Of a stretch of DNA of 64,000 nt, positions 59,871 through 64,000 are shown in pieces (positions within the stretch are counted from its first letter, which is position 1; every line of letters starts with the position of its first letter). The notes under the pieces are model-generated. The model was not told the origin of the DNA and searched no databases. It worked only from the letters and a program-made list of their open reading frames with translations. The DNA is from Paracoccus sp. MA (GTDB lineage: Bacteria; Pseudomonadota; Alphaproteobacteria; Rhodobacterales; Rhodobacteraceae): positions 1,222,001 to 1,286,000 of the forward strand of contig NZ_CP087598.1 of assembly GCF_020990385.1 (NCBI RefSeq). Direction: 5' to 3'. The translations under genes were made by a program, and so were the position numbers.

Positions 59871-61145
59871 TCAGCCGCGGCGCAGCTGTTCGAGCAATGC
59901 CGCCGTGGGCTCGCCGGTGACGGGCAAGCCGCGCGAGGCCTGATAGGCCCGGATGGCGCTGATCGTGTTCGAGCCGACATTGCCGTCAACGCCCTGGGTG
60001 TCGAAACCGCGCGCGGTCAGCAGGCGCTGCATCTCCTTGCGCTGCTCGATGCGCAGGCCGGGATGGTCGGCCGGCCAGGGATTGGCAAGCCCCGGATAGC
60101 CCTTCAACCGATCCGCCAGATGCGACACCGCCAGCGCATAGCTGTCGGCATTGTTGTAGCGCAGGATGGCGTGGAAGTTGCGGGTGATCAGGAAGGCCGC
60201 GCCCGAGGAGCCGCCCGGCAGGATCAGCTCGGTCGGGGTGCCGGCGGGCGGCAAGGGCCGCTGGTTGGCCTGGCGCACGCCCAGCGACTGCCATTCGGCG
60301 ACGCTGCGCCGCTTGCCCTTGCCGGCCAAGCCGGTGTTGAAGCCGGGCGGCAGCGTGACCTCGACCGCCGCCGGCAGGCCGCGCTGCCAGCCGGATTTCG
60401 CCAGATAGTTCGCCGCCGAGGCCAGCGCGTCCGTCGGGTCGTTCGACCAGATGTCGCGGCGCCCGTCGCCGGTGAAATCGACAGCGAAGCTGAGATAGGT
60501 GGTCGGGATGAACTGGGTGTGCCCCATGGCGCCGGCCCAGCTGCCGGTCATGTGGCCGGGATCGATGTCGCCGGCCTGCAGGATGCGCAGCGCCGCCATC
60601 AGCTGGCTGCGGAAGAATTCGCCCCGGTAGCCTTCATAGCCCAGCGTGGCCAGGCTTTCGATCAGCGGCAGGTCGCCGCGCCGTTCACCATAGGTCGATT
60701 CCATGCCCCAGACCGCGGTGACGATTTCCTTGTCCACGCCATAGGCCGCCTCGACGCGGCTCAGCACGCCGCCATATTGGGCCAGCGCCGCCCGGCCGTT
60801 GGTCTGACGTTTTTCCGAAACCGCGTTTTCCAGATATTCCCAGACGGATTTCTTGAACTCGGCCTGAGTTTGCGAGCGGCGGATGACCTCGGGGTTATAG
60901 GTCACGTCGCGAAAGGCGAAGTCCAGCGTGCTGTCGCTGATGCCCTGGCTGCGGGCGCGGGTCTTGAAGCCCTCGACCCAGCCGCGCAGGCCGGCGACCT
61001 TCTCGGGCGGCGGGTTCTGGTAGCGGCCCCATTTGATTTCCTGGCTCTGCTGCGGCACCCCCGTGCCGGGATAGTTGCCGGCGCAGCCGCCCAGCAGCAG
61101 GGCCATGGCCGTGAGCGTTGCCGAAAGTCGCAATGAAAACCGCAT
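59871..61145 (-). CDS. Lytic murein transglycosylase, MltB family, lipoprotein
   Basis: A 424-residue protein with a lipoprotein signal (LTAMALLLGGC, lipidation cysteine about residue 21). The MltB/SLT_2 domain carries TAVWGMESTYG with the catalytic glutamate and AGAMGHTQFIPTTYL. A C-terminal peptidoglycan-binding domain follows (LLTARGFDTQGVDGNVGSNTISAIRAYQ). It cleaves glycan strands from the outer-membrane side. It is the first chromosomal gene right of the transposon, 222 bases from it. Confidence 0.94.
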   Translation of the reverse strand: MRFSLRLSATLTAMALLLGGCAGNYPGTGVPQQSQEIKWGRYQNPPPEKVAGLRGWVEGFKTRARSQGISDSTLDFAFRDVTYNPEVIRRSQTQAEFKKSVWEYLENAVSEKRQTNGRAALAQYGGVLSRVEAAYGVDKEIVTAVWGMESTYGERRGDLPLIESLATLGYEGYRGEFFRSQLMAALRILQAGDIDPGHMTGSWAGAMGHTQFIPTTYLSFAVDFTGDGRRDIWSNDPTDALASAANYLAKSGWQRGLPAAVEVTLPPGFNTGLAGKGKRRSVAEWQSLGVRQANQRPLPPAGTPTELILPGGSSGAAFLITRNFHAILRYNNADSYALAVSHLADRLKGYPGLANPWPADHPGLRIEQRKEMQRLLTARGFDTQGVDGNVGSNTISAIRAYQASRGLPVTGEPTAALLEQLRRG

Positions 61146-61294
61146 TCCTGTCCCCTTGGTCGAGCGTTTTGGCCCAGCCTAGCGCCCGATCCGCAAGGCC
61201 GAAAGCCGGAAATTCCGCTCCGGCGGCAGCCCGCCCTTTCTATCGGGTTGCACAAACGGGTTCAGATCATCCGTGCAGGGGATTGATTTGCGGA

Positions 61295-62341
61295 TCATTC
61301 CGCCAGAGGCGTCCAGATCACCTCGTCGATCCGCGGCGCGCCGGTGGCCAGCATCACCAGCCGGTCGAATCCCAGCGCGCAGCCCGAGGCTGGCGGCATG
61401 AAGGCCAGCGCGGCCAGGAAATCCTCGTCCAGCGGGTAACGCTCGCCATAGATTCGCGCCTTTTCCTCCATCTCCTTCTGGAAGCGGCGGCGCTGCTCAA
61501 CCGGGTCGGTCAGCTCGCCGAAACCGTTGGCGAGTTCGACCCCGCAGGCGTAAAGCTCGAACCGCTCGGCCTCGCGCGGCTCGTCCGCGGCCCGGCGGGC
61601 CAGCGCCGCCTCGGCGGCGGGATAGCGGTCAAGGATCAGCGGCCGGCCATGGCCCAGATGCGGCTCGACCTTCTCGACCAGCACGCGGGACAGGATGTCG
61701 GACCAGCCGTCATCCTCGGCCAGCCGCACCCCCTGCCCTTCGGCCTGGGCGCGCAGCGCCGCGGCATCGGTTTCGGTCCCGTCGCAGGTCGAAAGCAGGT
61801 CGATGCCGGCATAGTCGCGGAACGCCTCGGCCACGCTCATCACCTCGGGGGTGGCATAGGGGTCGCATTCGGCGCCGCGAAAACGCAGCAGCTCGGCACC
61901 GGCGCATTCCGCCGCATGCCGCAGATATTGCGCGCAATCCTCGAAAAGAACACGATAATCATCGCCCGCGCGATACCATTCCAGCATGCAGAACTCGGGG
62001 CTGTGCAGCGCCCCCCGCTCGCGGTTGCGCCAGACATGGCTGAAGGCGAAGATGCGCTCCTCGCCCGCCGCCAGCAGCTTCTTCATGGCAAATTCCGGGC
62101 TGGTATGCAGATACATCCGCCGCGGCACGCCGTCATTGCCGATCTGCCGGGTCTCGAAAGCATGCAAATGCGCCTCGTTTCCCGGGCTGACGGCCAGCGC
62201 CAGCGGATCGACCTCGATGAAGCCCTGGGCGCCCAGCCAGTCGCGGATCGCGGCCTGGATGCGGTTTCGCGCCAGCAGCAGCGGCCGGCGCCCGGCATGG
62301 CGGTCGCGGTCCCACCAGGGGCTTTCATCGGCGGATTTCAT
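61295..62341 (-). CDS. epmA: EF-P lysine aminoacylase
   Basis: A 348-residue class II lysyl-tRNA-synthetase-like enzyme without an anticodon-binding domain, which is the EpmA/PoxA form. Motif 2-like FAFSHVWRNRERGALHSPEFCMLEWY and motif 3-like GCALGFDRLVMLATG are clear. It attaches beta-lysine to elongation factor P. GCAGGAG lies 9 bases before ATG 62341. It is divergent from efp, its substrate gene, with 134 bases between. Confidence 0.94.
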   Translation of the reverse strand: MKSADESPWWDRDRHAGRRPLLLARNRIQAAIRDWLGAQGFIEVDPLALAVSPGNEAHLHAFETRQIGNDGVPRRMYLHTSPEFAMKKLLAAGEERIFAFSHVWRNRERGALHSPEFCMLEWYRAGDDYRVLFEDCAQYLRHAAECAGAELLRFRGAECDPYATPEVMSVAEAFRDYAGIDLLSTCDGTETDAAALRAQAEGQGVRLAEDDGWSDILSRVLVEKVEPHLGHGRPLILDRYPAAEAALARRAADEPREAERFELYACGVELANGFGELTDPVEQRRRFQKEMEEKARIYGERYPLDEDFLAALAFMPPASGCALGFDRLVMLATGAPRIDEVIWTPLAE

Positions 62342-62475
62342 GCGCACAACTCCTGCATTTGCGTCGTTTTCCGCTTGCGGCTGGCGCAAAGCTGCGGAAA
62401 ACGCTATGGGACATCATCTTTGCCGGACTTCGTATCCGGCACCCCGGAATTTGAAAAGCAGGCAAGGGAACCGCC

Positions 62476-63042
62476 TTGAAAGTCATCGCCTCCAGCCTTC
62501 GCAAAGGCAATGTCGTCGAGATCGACGGCAAGCTCCATGTCGTCCTGACGGCGACCAACTTCCACCCCGGCAAGGGCACGCCGACGACCCAGGTCGAACT
62601 GCGCCGCATCTCGGACGGCAACAAGGTCTCGGAACGCTGGAAGACCACCGAACAGGTCGAGCGTGCCCATGTGGATGAACGCGCCTACAACTTCCTCTAC
62701 GAGGACGGCGAGGGCTTCCATTTCATGGAGCCGGAAAGCTATGAGCAGGTCGTCGTCTCGCCCGACGTGGTCGGCGACGACAAGGTTTTCCTGGAGGACG
62801 GCATCAGCGTTTTCCTGCAGGTCCATAACGGCGTCGCCATCGCCATCGAACTGCCGCAGAAGGTGACGGTCGAGGTGGTCGAGACCGAGCCGGTGGTCAA
62901 GGGTCAGACCGCCTCGTCCAGCTACAAGCCGGCCATGGCGCATAACGGCGTGCGCATCATGGTGCCGCCGCATATCGGCGTGGGCACCAAGGTGATCATC
63001 AACACCGCCGACCTGACCTATGTCGAGCGCGCCAAGAGCTGA
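62476..63042 (+). CDS. efp: Elongation factor P
   Basis: A 188-residue, three-domain EF-P. It starts at TTG 62476 behind AAGGGAA and reads [20 protein letters not shown]. The modified lysine is in FHPGKGTP, the form lysylated by EpmA; EpmB is not in this window. The C-terminal signature ([26 protein letters not shown]) is complete. It relieves ribosome stalling at polyproline. Confidence 0.97.
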   Translation: MKVIASSLRKGNVVEIDGKLHVVLTATNFHPGKGTPTTQVELRRISDGNKVSERWKTTEQVERAHVDERAYNFLYEDGEGFHFMEPESYEQVVVSPDVVGDDKVFLEDGISVFLQVHNGVAIAIELPQKVTVEVVETEPVVKGQTASSSYKPAMAHNGVRIMVPPHIGVGTKVIINTADLTYVERAKS

Positions 63043-63056
63043 TTTCTGACGCCCTT

Positions 63057-63086
63057 GGGCAGGGGCGTGCTCGCGCCCTGCCCTTT
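63057..63086 (+). terminator. Probable terminator of efp
   Basis: The stem GGGCAGGG (63057-63064) pairs with CCCTGCCC (63076-63083), with further GCG/CGC pairing in the loop. It is followed by only TTTCTC, so strength is moderate. Confidence 0.65.
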
Positions 63087-63129
63087 CTCGTCATGCGGCG
63101 TCATCCGGGGAACGGCGGGACCCTGCGGA

Positions 63130-63297
63130 TCAATCCGCGGTCGCGGCGCCGATGGTCCCGCCCACCACCGCACCGGCCGGACCGGCGATGACGGCTCCGC
63201 CCAGCCCGCCGGTCGCAGCGCGTTCGGTGGGGTTGTCGCCGCAACCGGCCAGCAGAAGCACCATCGCGGAAACGGCTGTCGCAATCAGGCTACGCAT
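63130..63297 (-). CDS. Small glycine-rich lipoprotein
   Basis: A 55-residue protein: MRSLIATAVSAMVLLLAGCGD is a lipoprotein signal with the lipidation cysteine at 19. A glycine-zipper-like helix follows (GGLGGAVIAGPAGAVVGGTIGAA), resembling OsmB-type or 17-kDa-antigen-like short lipoproteins. AGGAGG lies 9 bases upstream of ATG 63297. Function unknown; probably an envelope stress protein. Confidence 0.8.
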   Translation of the reverse strand: MRSLIATAVSAMVLLLAGCGDNPTERAATGGLGGAVIAGPAGAVVGGTIGAATAD

Positions 63298-63419
63298 CTC
63301 GTATGTCCTCCTGTGAAGCGGCAAGGCGCCGCTCATATTGGACAAGACGCGCGGGCCCGCCTTCCGGTTCCGCGCGCCGCCCTTGAGGATCGTGGACGAG
63401 GTGCCCTCTGGCGGCGCCG

Positions 63420-64000
63420 TCAGGGGAAGATCGGCGCCAGCATCAGCCCTTCGGTTTCCGGCAGGCCCAGCATCAGGTTGGCATTCTGCACCGCCTGCCC
63501 CGAGGAGCCCTTGCACAGGTTGTCCAGCGTCGAGACGACCAGCGTCCGCCCCGAAATCCGGTCTCCCGTCACGCCGATATGGCAGAAGTTCGAGCCCTGG
63601 ACATGGGCCATCGCCGGCAGTTGCCCAAAGGGCAACACCACGATGAACGGCTCGTCGGCATAGGCCACCGCCAGCGCGGCATGCACCGCCTGCGGCTCGC
63701 CCTTCAGGTAGCAGGATGCCAGGATGCCGCGGTTCACCGGCACCAGATGCGGGGTGAACTGGATGCGCACCTCGCGCCCGGCCAGGGCCGAGAATTCCTG
63801 GTCGAACTCGCCCAGGTGGCGGTGCTTGCCGCCCTGGGAATAGCCCGCCACATCCTCGGACCGCTCGGCGAAGAGCATGTTTTCCTTGAGCGAGCGCCCT
63901 GCCCCGGACACGCCGTTCTTCAGGTCGCAGATGATGTCGTCCAGGTCGATCAGCTCTGATGCGATCAGCGGCCGCAGCGCGAATTGCACGGTGGCGGCAT
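63420..64000 (-). CDS. argC: N-acetyl-gamma-glutamyl-phosphate reductase (5' end outside window)
   Basis: The frame is open to the right edge, so the N-terminus is missing. The part present begins [12 protein letters not shown] and contains [20 protein letters not shown] sequence of the central domain. It also has [21 protein letters not shown] with the substrate-site histidine and a normal C-terminus ([18 protein letters not shown]). It makes N-acetylglutamate semialdehyde in arginine synthesis. The catalytic cysteine would lie in the missing part. Confidence 0.93.
   Translation of the reverse strand, partial: AATVQFALRPLIASELIDLDDIICDLKNGVSGAGRSLKENMLFAERSEDVAGYSQGGKHRHLGEFDQEFSALAGREVRIQFTPHLVPVNRGILASCYLKGEPQAVHAALAVAYADEPFIVVLPFGQLPAMAHVQGSNFCHIGVTGDRISGRTLVVSTLDNLCKGSSGQAVQNANLMLGLPETEGLMLAPIFP

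Overview
The window is high-GC DNA from an alphaproteobacterium of the Rhodobacteraceae, most likely a Paracoccus. This rests on gene content and order: ribE-ribBA-ribH-nusB, secDF followed by ccmABCDG-hisC-tyrA, rpoZ-rsh, a pseudoazurin, MmcB, and a tRNA-His with the alphaproteobacterial G1:U72/A73 acceptor. No homology search was possible, so family names rest on motifs, lengths and context.

Region 1 (1-8.4 kb) is core chromosome: the 5' part of a capsule-export gene, the riboflavin cluster ending in nusB, a DUF481 outer-membrane protein, mmcB, tRNA-His and a GST-like gene. Region 2 (about 8.5-16.9 kb) is a genomic island in the 5' end of dusA. It carries a tyrosine recombinase, two Hint-domain genes (one beheaded by an IS5-family element), an IS66 fragment, a spermidine-synthase-like gene, a YciF/DUF892 gene and small unknowns. 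A sequence resembling the start of dusA at 8548-8571 may be the other attachment site. Region 3 (16.9-49.5 kb) is core: dusA, mazG, yajC-secD-secF, cytochrome c maturation, aromatic amino acid genes, a MotA/OmpA-like envelope pair, a cobalamin-riboswitch ABC importer operon ending in a pseudoazurin, NYN/folK, rpoZ-rsh, a gamma-glutamyl-polyamine cluster, two envelope stress-type genes, grxD-bolA and a chromate-type transporter.

Region 4 (49,809-59,643) is a 9,835-bp Tn7-like transposon. Its boundaries can be read to the base: 28-bp terminal inverted repeats (25/28 identical, TGTC...GACA) and a 5-bp target duplication, TCGGT. It encodes TnsA-, TnsB-, TnsC- and TniQ-type proteins in one tightly coupled operon. 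Its cargo end is wrecked by an IS66 remnant and an IS21-family element that truncates a metallophosphoesterase. A hairpin-rich segment with an intrinsic terminator lies upstream of tnsA on the opposite strand.

Region 5 (59.6-64 kb) is core: an MltB-type transglycosylase, the divergent epmA/efp pair, a small lipoprotein and the 3' part of argC.

The points most worth following up are the complete Tn7-like element with an altered TnsA active site, the B12-riboswitch operon that includes a blue copper protein, and the dusA island with its Hint proteins.
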